This document shows positions 33,058 through 42,585 of a stretch of 64,000 nt of DNA, in pieces. The DNA is from Streptomyces sp. NBC_01471 (GTDB lineage: Bacteria; Actinomycetota; Actinomycetes; Streptomycetales; Streptomycetaceae): the NCBI RefSeq assembly GCF_041438865.1, contig NZ_CP109450.1:5892501-5956500 (forward strand), given 5' to 3'. Within the stretch, counting starts at the first letter, position 1; the number at the start of each line of letters is the position of its first letter. Under the pieces are notes generated by a model. That model was given only the letters and a program-made list of their open reading frames with translations, ran no database searches and had not been told where the DNA came from. The position numbers and the translations under genes were made by a program.

Positions 33058-33915
33058 TCAGGGCAGCGTCAGGATCTCCGCCCCGGTCTCCGTCACCACG
33101 AGCGTGTGCTCGAACTGCGCGGTCCGCCTGCGGTCCTTGGTCACCACGGTCCAGCCGTCCTCCCACATGTCGTACTCGTACGAACCGAGGGTGAGCATCG
33201 GCTCGATCGTGAACGTCATGCCGGGCCGGATCAGCTCCGTCGCGTACGGGCTGTCGTAGTGCGGGACGATCAGGCCGGAGTGGAACGACGTGCTGATGCC
33301 GTGCCCGGTGAAGTCCTTCACGACGCCGTAGCCGAAGCGCTTGGCGTACGACTCGATGACCCGCCCGATGATGTTGATCTGGCGGCCCGGCCGCACGGCC
33401 TTGATGGCCCGGTCGAGCGACTCCCGGGTCCGCTCCACCAGGAGCCGGGACTCCTCGTCGACGTCCCCGCAGAGGTAGGTGGCGTTGTTGTCCCCGTGCA
33501 CACCGTTGATGTAGGCGGTGACGTCGAGGTTCACGATGTCGCCGTCCCGGAGCACGGTGGAGTCCGGGATCCCGTGGCAGATGACCTCGTTGACGGAGGT
33601 GCAGAGGGACTTCTTGAACCCGCGGTAGCCGAGGGTCGACGGGTAGGCCCCGTGGTCGCACATGAAGTCATGGGCGACCCGGTCGAGTTCGTCCGTCGTC
33701 ACACCGGGCACGATGTGCTTGGCGGCCTCCGCCATCGCCTGTGCGGCGATACGGCCCGCGACGCGCATACGCTCGACGGTGTCGGCGTCCTGGACGTCCG
33801 GACCGGTGTACGGCGTCGGCGCGGGCTTGCCCACGTACTCGGGACGCCGGATGTTTCCGGGTACGGAACGGGTGGGAGAGAGCTCCCCTGGTACGAGAAG
33901 TGACTGGCCAGACAT
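33058..33915 (-). CDS. map: Type I methionine aminopeptidase
   Basis: A 285-residue enzyme that removes the N-terminal Met from new proteins. The pita-bread metal ligands are visible: Asp in [20 protein letters not shown], His in GHGIS, Glu in FTIEPM and FEHTLVV. The N-terminal extension ([20 protein letters not shown]) is typical of the longer actinobacterial MetAP1. It starts at 33915 and diverges from the small conserved gene at 33946. Confidence 0.95.
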   Translation of the reverse strand: MSGQSLLVPGELSPTRSVPGNIRRPEYVGKPAPTPYTGPDVQDADTVERMRVAGRIAAQAMAEAAKHIVPGVTTDELDRVAHDFMCDHGAYPSTLGYRGFKKSLCTSVNEVICHGIPDSTVLRDGDIVNLDVTAYINGVHGDNNATYLCGDVDEESRLLVERTRESLDRAIKAVRPGRQINIIGRVIESYAKRFGYGVVKDFTGHGISTSFHSGLIVPHYDSPYATELIRPGMTFTIEPMLTLGSYEYDMWEDGWTVVTKDRRRTAQFEHTLVVTETGAEILTLP

Positions 33916-33945
33916 GCCAGCGAGTGTATGAGAGAGGAGCCGACC

Positions 33946-34176
33946 ATGGCTTTGTTCAAGAAGCGCGCGGCCGCGAAGCCGGGCGAGTGGTACTACTGCA
34001 TCCAGCACAGAAAGGTCGAAGAGGGGCCCGAGTGCCCGGCCAAGGACCGCTTCGGCCCGTACGCCACCCGCGAGGAGGCGACCCACGCCATGGAAACGGC
34101 GGCCGAGCGCAACCTGGAGTGGGAGACCGACCCCAAGTGGCACGACAAGAGCGCCCCCACCGACGAGGAGGACTGA
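33946..34176 (+). CDS. Conserved small hypothetical protein
   Basis: A 76-residue soluble protein rich in Glu and Lys ([30 protein letters not shown]) resembling small SPOR/DUF-like actinomycete proteins of unknown function. ATG at 33946 is preferred because GAGAGGAG lies six bases upstream; an earlier ATG at 33928 lacks one. It is divergent from map across 30 bp, so the two share a very compact promoter region. Confidence 0.8.
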   Translation: MALFKKRAAAKPGEWYYCIQHRKVEEGPECPAKDRFGPYATREEATHAMETAAERNLEWETDPKWHDKSAPTDEED

Positions 34177-34265
34177 CCGTCCCGGCGCCACCGCACCGGG
34201 CCGGACGGGCCTGGGACCGGCTCGACCGGGCTGCCCGGCCCGACCCGGCTGCCCGGGCGCTCTGA

Positions 34266-35564
34266 TCAGACAGCCGTCGCAGCAGCCGCCGCCTCCTCCT
34301 TGCGGGAGCGGCGCAGCTGCGCGTCGGCGTCCGTGTCCGCGTCGTACGTCAGCAGCTTGGGCAGCACGGCGGCGAGCAGGCCCACCGAGGCGACACACGC
34401 CAGCCCCCCGCTCCAGATCGCGGTCCGCGTCCCGGTCCAGCCGGCCAGGGTGCCCGCCCTGACCTGGCCCAGCTGCGGCCCGACGCTGTACGAGAGCACC
34501 TCGATGCCCGCGAGCCGTCCCCGCAGCTCCTCCGGGATGGTCTGGTTCCAGATGGTGGAGCGGCCCAGGCCGCTGAGCATGTCGCCCGCGCCCGCGAACA
34601 CCAGGCAGAGCAGCACCAGCCAGACGTTGGCGAACCAGCCGGCCGCCGTGATCGCCAGGCCCCAGCCCGCCGCCCCGAAGACCACGAAGAGCCCGTGCCG
34701 TCTGACCCGCGACGTCCAGCCGCTGGTCAGGCTGAGCAGCACGGACCCCACCGACCCCGCCGCATACATCAGGCCCAGGGCCCAGGTGGCGTGCAGATCG
34801 TCGGCGAGGAAGGGGAAGACCGTGTTCGGATAGGCGAAGAACATCGCGGCCAGGTCGATCGCGTACGTCCCCAGCAGCACCGGGCGGCTCCACGCGTACC
34901 GTGCGCCCTGCACGATCCCGCGCAGCGAGGGCCGCTCCGCTCCGTGGGAGGGCGGCGCGGGCGACAGCCGTGTGCACATGGCGACCGAGACGGTGAAACC
35001 CAGCACCGTGACGCCGTACGCGGTGGGGTACCCGGCGTACGCCACCACCACGCCCGCCAGCGCCGGGCCGGCGATGGCACCGGTCTGCCAGCGCAGCGCG
35101 TTCAGCGCGGCGGCCGCGGTGAGCTGGTCGTGCGGCACGATCCGCGCCAGCAGCGAGTCGAGCGCGGGCCGTTGCAGCCCGGCGAGGGCCGACACCCCGG
35201 CCGCCACGACGTACAGCGGCCAGAGCATCGGTGTGGAGATCAGCGCGTTCACCAGCAGCAGTACGGCCAGCAGCCCGAGCCCCGCCTCCGTGGCCAGGAT
35301 GACCTTGCGCCGGTCGGCCGCGTCGGCGAGCGCGCCGCCGTACAGGCCGAAGACGACCAGCGGCACCAGCTCGACCGCCCCCATCGCGCCCACGGCGGCC
35401 GGGGATCCGGTGAGGTCCTTGATCTGGAGCGGGAGCGCGATCAGCGCCATCGAACTGCCGAAGAAGGCGATCAGGCCCTGGACCCAGAGCAGCCGGAACT
35501 CCCGGGACGAGCGCCAGGGGGTGAGGTCGGGGAGGATCGCGCCGAGCCGCGTGCGAGGAGCCAC
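34266..35564 (-). CDS. MFS transporter, EntS/MFS_3-like exporter
   Basis: This 432-residue, 12-helix transporter belongs to the MFS_3 group, which includes the enterobactin exporter EntS; it carries [20 protein letters not shown], then [13 protein letters not shown]. It could export a siderophore or drug, but no siderophore genes are adjacent. The GTG at 35562-35564 is the likely start with only a weak ribosome site. The cytoplasmic tail is acidic then basic ([20 protein letters not shown]). Confidence 0.88.
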   Translation of the reverse strand: MAPRTRLGAILPDLTPWRSSREFRLLWVQGLIAFFGSSMALIALPLQIKDLTGSPAAVGAMGAVELVPLVVFGLYGGALADAADRRKVILATEAGLGLLAVLLLVNALISTPMLWPLYVVAAGVSALAGLQRPALDSLLARIVPHDQLTAAAALNALRWQTGAIAGPALAGVVVAYAGYPTAYGVTVLGFTVSVAMCTRLSPAPPSHGAERPSLRGIVQGARYAWSRPVLLGTYAIDLAAMFFAYPNTVFPFLADDLHATWALGLMYAAGSVGSVLLSLTSGWTSRVRRHGLFVVFGAAGWGLAITAAGWFANVWLVLLCLVFAGAGDMLSGLGRSTIWNQTIPEELRGRLAGIEVLSYSVGPQLGQVRAGTLAGWTGTRTAIWSGGLACVASVGLLAAVLPKLLTYDADTDADAQLRRSRKEEAAAAATAV

Positions 35565-35607
35565 AAGAGGTCATGGTCGGTCGCTCCGTGTCCCGGCCGC
35601 AACTGGA

Positions 35608-36210
35608 TTACCAGCGGCTCGGCGGGGGCGCGGTCAGCTGGTCGGCGAGGCGCGAAAGACGGTCGCGGAAGCGCGGTTTCCCGCGCTGCGCGGGGAGGCT
35701 GTTCTCCCCGGCGGCCGCGCTGACCAGGTGCTGCACGGTGTCGAGGTCCACCTCGTCGCCTTCTGTCACGGTCAGCGTCTCGTGCGCGAGACCGTGCACC
35801 TCCGGATCCCCGCCGTCCAGGCTCAGCACGGTGGCTCCCGCCCGCCGCGCCCCGTGCACGCGCTCAAGAAGCCCCTCGCCGGGCAGCCCCGGCGCGACGA
35901 CGAGCAGCGTCTCGCCCCGCCCCGCAGCCTCGATCCGCCCGAGCCCCACGGACAGATGCGCGGGCTCACCGCCCCCGACCCGGTGGCGTACCAGCGTGGG
36001 CGCCAGCTCGGGCAGCCCCGACCAGGCGGCCTCGTCCACGAGATGGGCCGCCAGATGCCACGGCTCGTACCTCTCGGTCCCCACCAGGAGCAGCCCTCCG
36101 CCGTGCGGCACCACGGACGAGCGCAGCGCGGTGGCGAACCGGCGGGCGGCGCGCGGCCACTCGGTCCCGGCGAGTACTTCCCGGAGCAGTGCGACCCGTA
36201 CGGCATCCAT
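35608..36210 (-). CDS. Hypothetical protein, possible sugar-isomerase (SIS)-like fold
   Basis: This 200-residue protein has alternating strand/helix segments such as ETLLVVAPGLPGEGLLERV, then GATVLSLDGGDPEVHGLAHE, reminiscent of SIS-domain halves. No catalytic motif is clear. It is transcribed leftward, 95 bp from the divergent F420-dependent reductase gene. Function unknown. Confidence 0.6.
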   Translation of the reverse strand: MDAVRVALLREVLAGTEWPRAARRFATALRSSVVPHGGGLLLVGTERYEPWHLAAHLVDEAAWSGLPELAPTLVRHRVGGGEPAHLSVGLGRIEAAGRGETLLVVAPGLPGEGLLERVHGARRAGATVLSLDGGDPEVHGLAHETLTVTEGDEVDLDTVQHLVSAAAGENSLPAQRGKPRFRDRLSRLADQLTAPPPSRW

Positions 36211-36305
36211 GGGCGGGCATCATGCCGCACCGCACAGTCCGGCACGGCCCGTTGGGCCGGTCCTCATCCGTACGGGTAACGGGTACCAGCAAGTAGGGTC
36301 GGGCC

Positions 36306-37010
36306 ATGACTTCCACCGACAGTGCACAGCAGCCGGCCGCCCGGGACCCCTGGGACCTCCCCGACGTCTCGGACCTGGTCGTCGGCGTCCTCGGCGGGAC
36401 CGGCGACCAGGGGCGCGGGCTCGCCTACCGGCTGGCCAGGGCGGGCCAGAAAGTGATCATCGGCTCGCGCGCCGCCGAGCGGGCACAGGCCGCGGCCGGA
36501 GAGCTCGGGCACGGCGTCGAGGGCCTGGACAACGCCGAGTGTGCCCGCCGCAGCGACGTGGTGATCGTGGCCGTGCCCTGGGACGGGCACGCCAAGACCC
36601 TGGAGTCGCTGCGCGAGGAGCTGACCGGCAAGCTCGTGGTCGACTGCGTCAACCCGCTCGGCTTCGACAAGAAGGGCGCGTACGCCCTGAAGCCCGAGGA
36701 GGGCAGCGCCGCCGAGCAGGCCGCCGCCCTGCTGCCGGGATCCCGGGTGACCGCCGCCTTCCACCATCTGTCGGCCGTACTGCTCCAGGACCCGGAGGTC
36801 GAGGAGATCGACACCGATGTGATGGTGCTGGGAGAGGAGCGCGCCGACGTCGAGACCGTGCAGGCGCTCGCCGGGCGGATCGCCGGGATGCGCGGGGTCT
36901 TCGCCGGCCGGCTGCGCAACGCCCATCAGGTCGAGTCGCTGGTCGCCAACCTGATCTCGGTCAACCGCCGCTACAAGGCGCACGCGGGGCTGCGCGTCAC
37001 CGACGTGTGA
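36306..37010 (+). CDS. NADPH-dependent F420 reductase
   Basis: A 234-residue protein of the F420-dependent NADP oxidoreductase family. The dinucleotide motif is GVLGGTGDQGRGLA near residue 27, and the family's second half includes VVDCVNPLGFDKKG and RVTAAFHHLSA. It transfers hydride between NADPH and cofactor F420, which Streptomyces make. A Pro/Ala/Asp N-terminal extension of about 25 residues precedes the Rossmann fold. It is followed 66 bp later by a small membrane protein gene. Confidence 0.93.
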   Translation: MTSTDSAQQPAARDPWDLPDVSDLVVGVLGGTGDQGRGLAYRLARAGQKVIIGSRAAERAQAAAGELGHGVEGLDNAECARRSDVVIVAVPWDGHAKTLESLREELTGKLVVDCVNPLGFDKKGAYALKPEEGSAAEQAAALLPGSRVTAAFHHLSAVLLQDPEVEEIDTDVMVLGEERADVETVQALAGRIAGMRGVFAGRLRNAHQVESLVANLISVNRRYKAHAGLRVTDV

Positions 37011-37076
37011 GTGCGACCGGGGCATGGGGGACACTGGGGGGCGAAAAGACTTTGCCCCCGGACAGGAGCCGCCCCC

Positions 37077-37268
37077 ATGCCCCGCCTCGCTCTGTACGCC
37101 CTCGTCGTCTGCGCCCTCGCCGTGGCAGCGGCCGTGGTCTCCTTCGTCCAGGGCAGCTTCATCGGGATCGTCTGGATCCTGCTGGCGGGCCTGTCCTCGA
37201 ACATGGCCTGGTTCTACCTGCGCAAGAGCCGCGCCGCGAAGTCGGCGGGCGCCCCCGCCACCCGCTGA
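37077..37268 (+). CDS. Small two-helix membrane protein
   Basis: A 63-residue protein: LYALVVCALAVAAAVVSFV and IGIVWILLAGLSSNMAWFYL are two membrane segments, followed by a basic tail (RKSRAAKSAG). ATG at 37077 has AGGAG nine bases upstream. The family is not recognised. The last codons and stop form part of a 19-bp direct repeat. Confidence 0.8.
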   Translation: MPRLALYALVVCALAVAAAVVSFVQGSFIGIVWILLAGLSSNMAWFYLRKSRAAKSAGAPATR

Positions 37269-37293
37269 CCGGAACCGCCACCCGCTGACCGGA
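37255..37293. repeat. 19-bp tandem repeat spanning a stop codon
   Basis: CCGCCACCCGCTGACCGGA occurs twice, one base apart (37255-37273 and 37275-37293). The first copy contains the stop codon of the small membrane protein, so a local tandem duplication happened at its 3' end. Confidence 0.85.
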
Positions 37294-37327
37294 CGTACCG
37301 GGTCCGGCCGCCTCCGCTGCCCGGCCG

Positions 37328-38131
37328 CTACCCGGCCGGGCAGAAGAACCCGTCGGGCCTGCCGTACCAGAAGCGGTAGAAGTTCTGCCCGCAGTACCTG
37401 TCCTGACTGCTGACCCCGACGCCGCGCAGGATCGTGTCGATCAGGTCGAAGAACGCGTGGTTGACCGACGGGATCCACAGCAGCGCGAAGACCGCCAACA
37501 TCCCCACCTGCCCGAACGGCTCGACCTGGCGGCGGATGCTGTACGGCAGCCAGGGCTCGACCACGCCGTACCCGTCGAGACCCGGCACCGGCAGGAAGTT
37601 CAGGATCGCCGCCGTGAACTGGAGCAGCGCGAGGAATCCCAGCGCGTAGCGGAACAGCGGTGGTACGCCGTCCAGCGCGTGCAGCCAGAACGGCGCCGTG
37701 CAGACGAACGCGAACAACACGTTCGTCACCGGTCCTGCCGCGGAGATCAGACTGTGCCGCCAGCGGCCCCTGATCCGGCCCCGCTCGATGAAGACCGCGC
37801 CGCCCGGCAGGCCGATACCGCCCAGCACCAGGAAGACCAGGGGCAGCACGATGGACAGCATCGCGTGCGTGTACCGCATCGGGTTCAGGGTGAGATAGCC
37901 CTTCGAGCCGACCGAGATGTCGCCGCTGTGCAGGGCGCTGCGGGCGTGCGCGTATTCGTGCAGGCAGAGCGACACCACCCAGGCCGACGTCACGAACAGG
38001 AAGACCGAGAAGCCGGGGATCTTCGCGAAGTCCGCCCACACCGCCCAGCCGGTGACCGCCATGACGGCGACGATCCCCAGGAAGACCGGACTGATCCGCC
38101 GTTCGCTGCGGCGGGTTGAGGCGGTGGTCAT
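37328..38131 (-). CDS. Site-2-protease-family (M50) membrane metallopeptidase
   Basis: A 267-residue protein with six or so membrane helices. The zinc motif HExxH is in CLHEYAHARSAL, and the third ligand Asp is in LPVPGLDGYGV, as expected for M50/S2P enzymes. These cut membrane-embedded regulators or anti-sigma factors, although many actinobacterial members have no known target. The ATG at 38129-38131 follows AGGAG by eight bases. It diverges from the AfsR-like regulator across 233 bp and converges on the small membrane protein gene. Confidence 0.9.
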   Translation of the reverse strand: MTTASTRRSERRISPVFLGIVAVMAVTGWAVWADFAKIPGFSVFLFVTSAWVVSLCLHEYAHARSALHSGDISVGSKGYLTLNPMRYTHAMLSIVLPLVFLVLGGIGLPGGAVFIERGRIRGRWRHSLISAAGPVTNVLFAFVCTAPFWLHALDGVPPLFRYALGFLALLQFTAAILNFLPVPGLDGYGVVEPWLPYSIRRQVEPFGQVGMLAVFALLWIPSVNHAFFDLIDTILRGVGVSSQDRYCGQNFYRFWYGRPDGFFCPAG

Positions 38132-38364
38132 GGACTGAGCTCCTGATGGGTGGGGGGCCGGGTCTCAAGAGACCCGACCGTACAGGTGACACGCGGTAAA
38201 CGTCTCGCGTCCGGGCGTGGGTACCGGGCAGGGTGGGGGAATGACGGTATGGCTCAGCGGCGAGGCGGACGGACCGGACGGGGCCGGCGGGCCGGGTCAC
38301 GAGCGGTGTGCGGCCGGTGTGCCGCCGGTCGGGCCGGCGAGACCGGGCGGCTGAGGTGCGCGGG

Positions 38365-41300
38365 GTGACGGACAATGGGCCGGTGCGCTACCGGATCCTC
38401 TCCACGACGCAGGCGCTCCGCCCCGACGGCACGGCCGTCGCCCTCGGCGGGGCGCGGCTGCGTGCTCTCCTCACCGTACTGGCGCTGCGCGTCGGGCGGA
38501 CCGTCCCGGCGGCCGTGCTGGTCGGCGAGGTGTGGGACGGCGAACCGCCCGCCGATGCCACGGGTGCGCTCCAGGCGCTGGTGGCCCGGCTGCGGCGGGC
38601 GCTCGGGCATGCGGCCGTCATCTCGGTGGACGGCGGGTACCGGCTGTGCGCCGATCCGGACGATGTCGATCTGTACCGGTTCGAGCGGCTCGCGGGGGAG
38701 GGTGCACGGGCCCTGGGCGAGGGTGACCCGGCCAAGGCGGCCGGTCTCCTGGAGGACGCGCTGGCGCTGTGGCGGGGGATGGTGCTCGCGGATCTCCCCG
38801 ACCGCGAGGCCGTGGCGGCCCGCTGGGAGGCCCGGCGGCTGGACGCGCGCCGGACGGCGCTCGCCGCCGCGCTCGCGCTCGGCCGGGCCGAGGCGACGCT
38901 GCCGGAACTGGCCGCCCTCTGCGCCGACCATCCGATCGACGAACCGCTCCAGGCCCTGCGGATCCGGGCGTTGCGGGACGCGGGGCGGACGGCGGAGGCG
39001 CTCGTGGCGTACGAGGAGGTGCGGCGCGGTCTCGTCGAGCGGCTCGGCGCGGACCCGGGGCCCGAACTGCGCTCGCTGCACGCGCGGTTGCTGTCTCCCG
39101 GTGGGCCCGATGCGGCCCGGCAGGACCCGTCCGCCGCCGGCCGTTCCGCCCCCGCGCGGGAGACCCCGGCCCCCGGTTCCGGCGGGCGCGGCCCCGGCAA
39201 CCTCCGGGCCCGGCTGACCAGCTTCGTCGGACGCGAGAGCGACATCGACGCCCTGCGCGGCGACCTCGGGTCGGCCCGTCTCGTCACGCTGCTCGGCCCC
39301 GGCGGGGCCGGGAAGACCCGGCTCTCGCAGGAGGCGGCCGAGGCCGCCGCCGGGTCCTGGCCCGACGGGGTGTGGCTGGCCGAACTCGCCCCCGTGGACG
39401 ACCCGGAGACCGTGCCCGAAGCGGTACTCGGCGCGCTCGGTGCCCGCCAGACGGTGCTGCGCGGCGCGGGCGCCGAGGAGATACGCGCCGCCGACCGGCA
39501 CGCGGACGACCCGCTCGCCCGGCTCGCCGAGCACTGCTCCCGGCGCCGGATGCTGCTCCTGCTCGACAACTGCGAGCACGTCATCGGGGCCGCCGCCACC
39601 CTCGCCGAGGAACTCCTCGCGCGCTGCCCCGAGTTGACGATCCTGGCCACCAGCCGGGAACCGCTCGGGGTGCCCGGCGAAGTCGTACGCCCGCTGGAGC
39701 CGCTGTCCCAGCCGTCCGCGCTGCGGCTGTTCGCCGAGCGCGGGAGCGCCGCCAGACCCGGCTTCCGGATCGACGACGACCCGGCTGCCGCCACCGAGAT
39801 CTGCCGCCGCCTCGACGGGCTCCCGCTCGCCATCGAACTCGCGGCGGCCCGGCTGCGGATGCTCTCCCCGCGCCAGATCGCTGACCGGCTGGACAACCGC
39901 TTCCGGCTGCTGACCGGCGGCGCCCGGACCACCCTGCCGCGCCAGCAGACGCTGCGCGCGGTCGTCGACTGGTCCTGGGACCTGCTGGACGAGCCGGAGC
40001 GCACCGTACTGCGCAGGCTCTCCGTTTTCGCCGGGGGCTGCGGGCTCACGGCGGTGGAGGCGGTGTGCGGCGCCGACGCACTGGACGTACTGGGCTCGCT
40101 GGTCGACAAGTCCCTGGTGGTGGCCGTCCCTTCGGGCGAGGACGAGATGCGCTACCGGCTCCTCGAAACCGTCGGCGAGTACGCGGCCGAGCGGCTGGAC
40201 GAGGCGGGGGACCGCCCCGACGCGGAACACCGCCACCTGGTGCACTACCGGGAGCTGGCCCGGCTGGCCGACCCCGAGCTGCGCGGACACGGGCAGCTCG
40301 CCGCGATCGACCTGCTTGTGCGCGAGTACGAGAACGTGCGTACCGCGCTGCGCCGGGCCGTCGCCGCGGGCGACGAGCAGGAGGCGCTGATCCTGGTGCA
40401 CTCCCTCGCCTGGTTCTGGCAGATGCGCGATCTGCGCAGCGACTCCAGACACTGGGCAGCCGCTGCCGCGGGTCTCGGCCCCGACCCGTTCGAGCCGCCG
40501 GTGGCGAAGGCCCCTCCGCTCCACGCGCGGTGCACGGACGCCCCGCCGCCGATGAGCCCCGAACTGCTCGAAGAGGCGCGGCGCGGGGTGCGGCTGATCC
40601 ATCTGTCCTCCGCCGACCACGACTTCGACGACTGGACCACACCGGAGAGCAAGCAGCGCCTCAGCCGGGTCGTGGAGGCCTACGGCCCCGGGCTGCCGCA
40701 GACCTGCCGGTCGCCTGCCTCGCTCTGGTTCTTCGCGATCATGCTCACCGGTTCCCCCGACCGGCTGCGGGAGGTGCTCGACGAGACGGTTCGGTCCTGC
40801 CGGGACTTCGGCTACGCATGGGAGCTGGCCTCCGCCCTGCAGATGCGGGCCAACGTCCTCGCCAACCGCAGCGACTGGGCGGGCGACGCGGCGGGCGACG
40901 CCGAGGAGGCCCTGGAGATCTTCATCCGGCTCGGCGACGCCTGGGGCGCCGCCGAGGCCCTCTCGGCGCGGGGTGAGGCGCGCGAGCGGCGCGGCGACTG
41001 CCTGCTCGCCGGTGAGGACTACCGGATGGCGTTCGGCTACGCCGAGCGGCTCGGCGCGCGGAACCAGGTCGCGGTGTTGCGGGCCAGATACGCCGGGGTG
41101 CTGCTCGAAGCGGGCCGGGGCGACGAGGGCGAGGCGATCCTGCGGGAGATCCTGGAGGAGGAGAAGGGGCCCGACATCGGGCACGAGGTCTGGCCGATGG
41201 CCCGGATACTCCTCGCCACGTGGCTGGGCCGCAGTGGCCGGCTGCCCGAGGCGCGAGCCGAACTCACCCCGTTGCAGGAGAAGTTCGAGCTGGGCCCACT

Positions 41301-41712
41301 GGCCATATTCCAGGGCATCCTGCTCGGCCTGGTGGCCTGGCTGGACAACGAGGAGGGCCTGTACGCCGAAGCCCGCGCGAAGGCGCGGCAGGCGCTGCTC
41401 AGGACCCAGGACCCGCTGTCGTTGATGGTGGCCCCGCAGATGCCCGCCACCCATCTGGTGACGTACGCCTGGGCGCTGGCGGGTCCCGGCGTGCCGGCTG
41501 ATGCCCGGGACGCGGTGAGACTGCTGGCCGCGTCCGACGGGCAGCTGCCGCCGGGCCACTTCAACGCGGCCACGGAGCGCACCAACCGGGAGAAGGCCGA
41601 GTCGGCCGCCCGCGCCGTCCTGGGGGACGCCGACTACGACAGGGCGTACGCCGAGGGCGGCAGCCTCACCCCGGAGGAGGCCACCGCCCTGGTGGAGCGA
41701 CGCGAACGCTGA
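38365..41712 (+). CDS. AfsR/SARP-type multidomain transcriptional regulator
   Basis: A 1115-residue regulator. An OmpR-like winged helix covers about residues 1-90 (LRALLTVLALRVGRTVP, then ALQALVARLRRALG). The bacterial activator domain follows to about 250, an NB-ARC ATPase with P-loop GPGGAGKTRL lies near 311-318 and a LLLLDNCEH Walker B-like stretch follows. A long C-terminal helical repeat region completes the protein. It is related to AfsR-type SARPs that switch on secondary metabolism. GTG at 38365 is preferred because GAGG is about nine bases upstream. Its target is not obvious; it converges on the DrrAB exporter. Confidence 0.9.
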   Translation: MTDNGPVRYRILSTTQALRPDGTAVALGGARLRALLTVLALRVGRTVPAAVLVGEVWDGEPPADATGALQALVARLRRALGHAAVISVDGGYRLCADPDDVDLYRFERLAGEGARALGEGDPAKAAGLLEDALALWRGMVLADLPDREAVAARWEARRLDARRTALAAALALGRAEATLPELAALCADHPIDEPLQALRIRALRDAGRTAEALVAYEEVRRGLVERLGADPGPELRSLHARLLSPGGPDAARQDPSAAGRSAPARETPAPGSGGRGPGNLRARLTSFVGRESDIDALRGDLGSARLVTLLGPGGAGKTRLSQEAAEAAAGSWPDGVWLAELAPVDDPETVPEAVLGALGARQTVLRGAGAEEIRAADRHADDPLARLAEHCSRRRMLLLLDNCEHVIGAAATLAEELLARCPELTILATSREPLGVPGEVVRPLEPLSQPSALRLFAERGSAARPGFRIDDDPAAATEICRRLDGLPLAIELAAARLRMLSPRQIADRLDNRFRLLTGGARTTLPRQQTLRAVVDWSWDLLDEPERTVLRRLSVFAGGCGLTAVEAVCGADALDVLGSLVDKSLVVAVPSGEDEMRYRLLETVGEYAAERLDEAGDRPDAEHRHLVHYRELARLADPELRGHGQLAAIDLLVREYENVRTALRRAVAAGDEQEALILVHSLAWFWQMRDLRSDSRHWAAAAAGLGPDPFEPPVAKAPPLHARCTDAPPPMSPELLEEARRGVRLIHLSSADHDFDDWTTPESKQRLSRVVEAYGPGLPQTCRSPASLWFFAIMLTGSPDRLREVLDETVRSCRDFGYAWELASALQMRANVLANRSDWAGDAAGDAEEALEIFIRLGDAWGAAEALSARGEARERRGDCLLAGEDYRMAFGYAERLGARNQVAVLRARYAGVLLEAGRGDEGEAILREILEEEKGPDIGHEVWPMARILLATWLGRSGRLPEARAELTPLQEKFELGPLAIFQGILLGLVAWLDNEEGLYAEARAKARQALLRTQDPLSLMVAPQMPATHLVTYAWALAGPGVPADARDAVRLLAASDGQLPPGHFNAATERTNREKAESAARAVLGDADYDRAYAEGGSLTPEEATALVERRER

Positions 41713-41718
41713 ACGGGA

Positions 41719-41743
41719 CCGCCGGGTCCACCGGGCCCGGCGG
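41719..41743. terminator. Hairpin between convergent genes
   Basis: An 8-bp stem (CCGCCGGG with its complement) and a 9-nt loop lie between the regulator stop and the DrrB stop. Confidence 0.55.
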
Positions 41744-41748
41744 CCGGG

Positions 41749-42585
41749 TCAGGTCTTCTTGCGGAACTTCCGGATCGCCAGCGGCGCGGTGACCGCGGTG
41801 ATCGCCACCGACCAGCCGAGCGTCATCAGCACGGAGTGGGCGACCGGGCCGCCGTTCATCAGGTTCCGCGCCGCGTCCGCGAGGTTGGAGAGCGGGTTGT
41901 AGTCGGTGAACGCCTGGAGCCAGCCGGGCATCGTGGCGGGCGGGGCGAAGATCGACGATCCGAACTGGAGCGGCATCAGGACCAGCATGGCCATCCCCTG
42001 GACGGCCTGGACCGTCTTCATGGTGAGTCCGAGCAGGATGAAGATCCACATCAGTGAGGCGCCGAACGCCAGCGAGAGGCCGATCGCGGCGAAGAGCGAG
42101 AGCACCGAGGTGTGGATGGTCAGGCCCAGGATGAAGCCCACGGTCAGCAGGATCGTGATGGCGACCAGCATCCGGCCGATCTCCACGACGATCTTCGCGA
42201 TGAGGACGGACGACCGGGCGATCGGCATACTGCGGAACCGGTCCATCACCCCCTTCTTGAAGTCGTCGTTGACCCCGGAGCCGACGGCCATGGCGATGTT
42301 CATGCCCATCATCGCCATCAGCCCGGGGACCACGTAGTCGACGTACTGCGTCTGGTTGCCCTTGCCCGCGATGGCGCCGCCGAAGACGAACACGAACAGC
42401 AGGGTGAAGATGATCGGCATCAGCAGGACGTCGAACATCGACTCCGGGTCCGCCTTGATCTGCAGCGCGTTGCGCCGGGCCAGTGCTCCGATGTGCCGGA
42501 GATTGCCCCGCAGCCCGATCCGCCCCTCGGCGGCGGCCGGGGCCGCCACGACGGGTGCCGTTTTCTCGATCGTCGCCGTGCTCAT
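41749..42585 (-). CDS. ABC-2 type transporter permease, DrrB-like
   Basis: This 278-residue membrane protein has the ABC-2 permease pattern: a cytoplasmic N-terminus, then MPIIFTLLFVFVFGGAI, the conserved PARSSVLIAK-like segment and a C-terminal helix before RKFRKKT. With the upstream ATPase it would export a hydrophobic compound, as in the daunorubicin DrrAB pair. Its start overlaps the ATPase stop by four bases, so the two are translated together. Confidence 0.9.
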   Translation of the reverse strand: MSTATIEKTAPVVAAPAAAEGRIGLRGNLRHIGALARRNALQIKADPESMFDVLLMPIIFTLLFVFVFGGAIAGKGNQTQYVDYVVPGLMAMMGMNIAMAVGSGVNDDFKKGVMDRFRSMPIARSSVLIAKIVVEIGRMLVAITILLTVGFILGLTIHTSVLSLFAAIGLSLAFGASLMWIFILLGLTMKTVQAVQGMAMLVLMPLQFGSSIFAPPATMPGWLQAFTDYNPLSNLADAARNLMNGGPVAHSVLMTLGWSVAITAVTAPLAIRKFRKKT

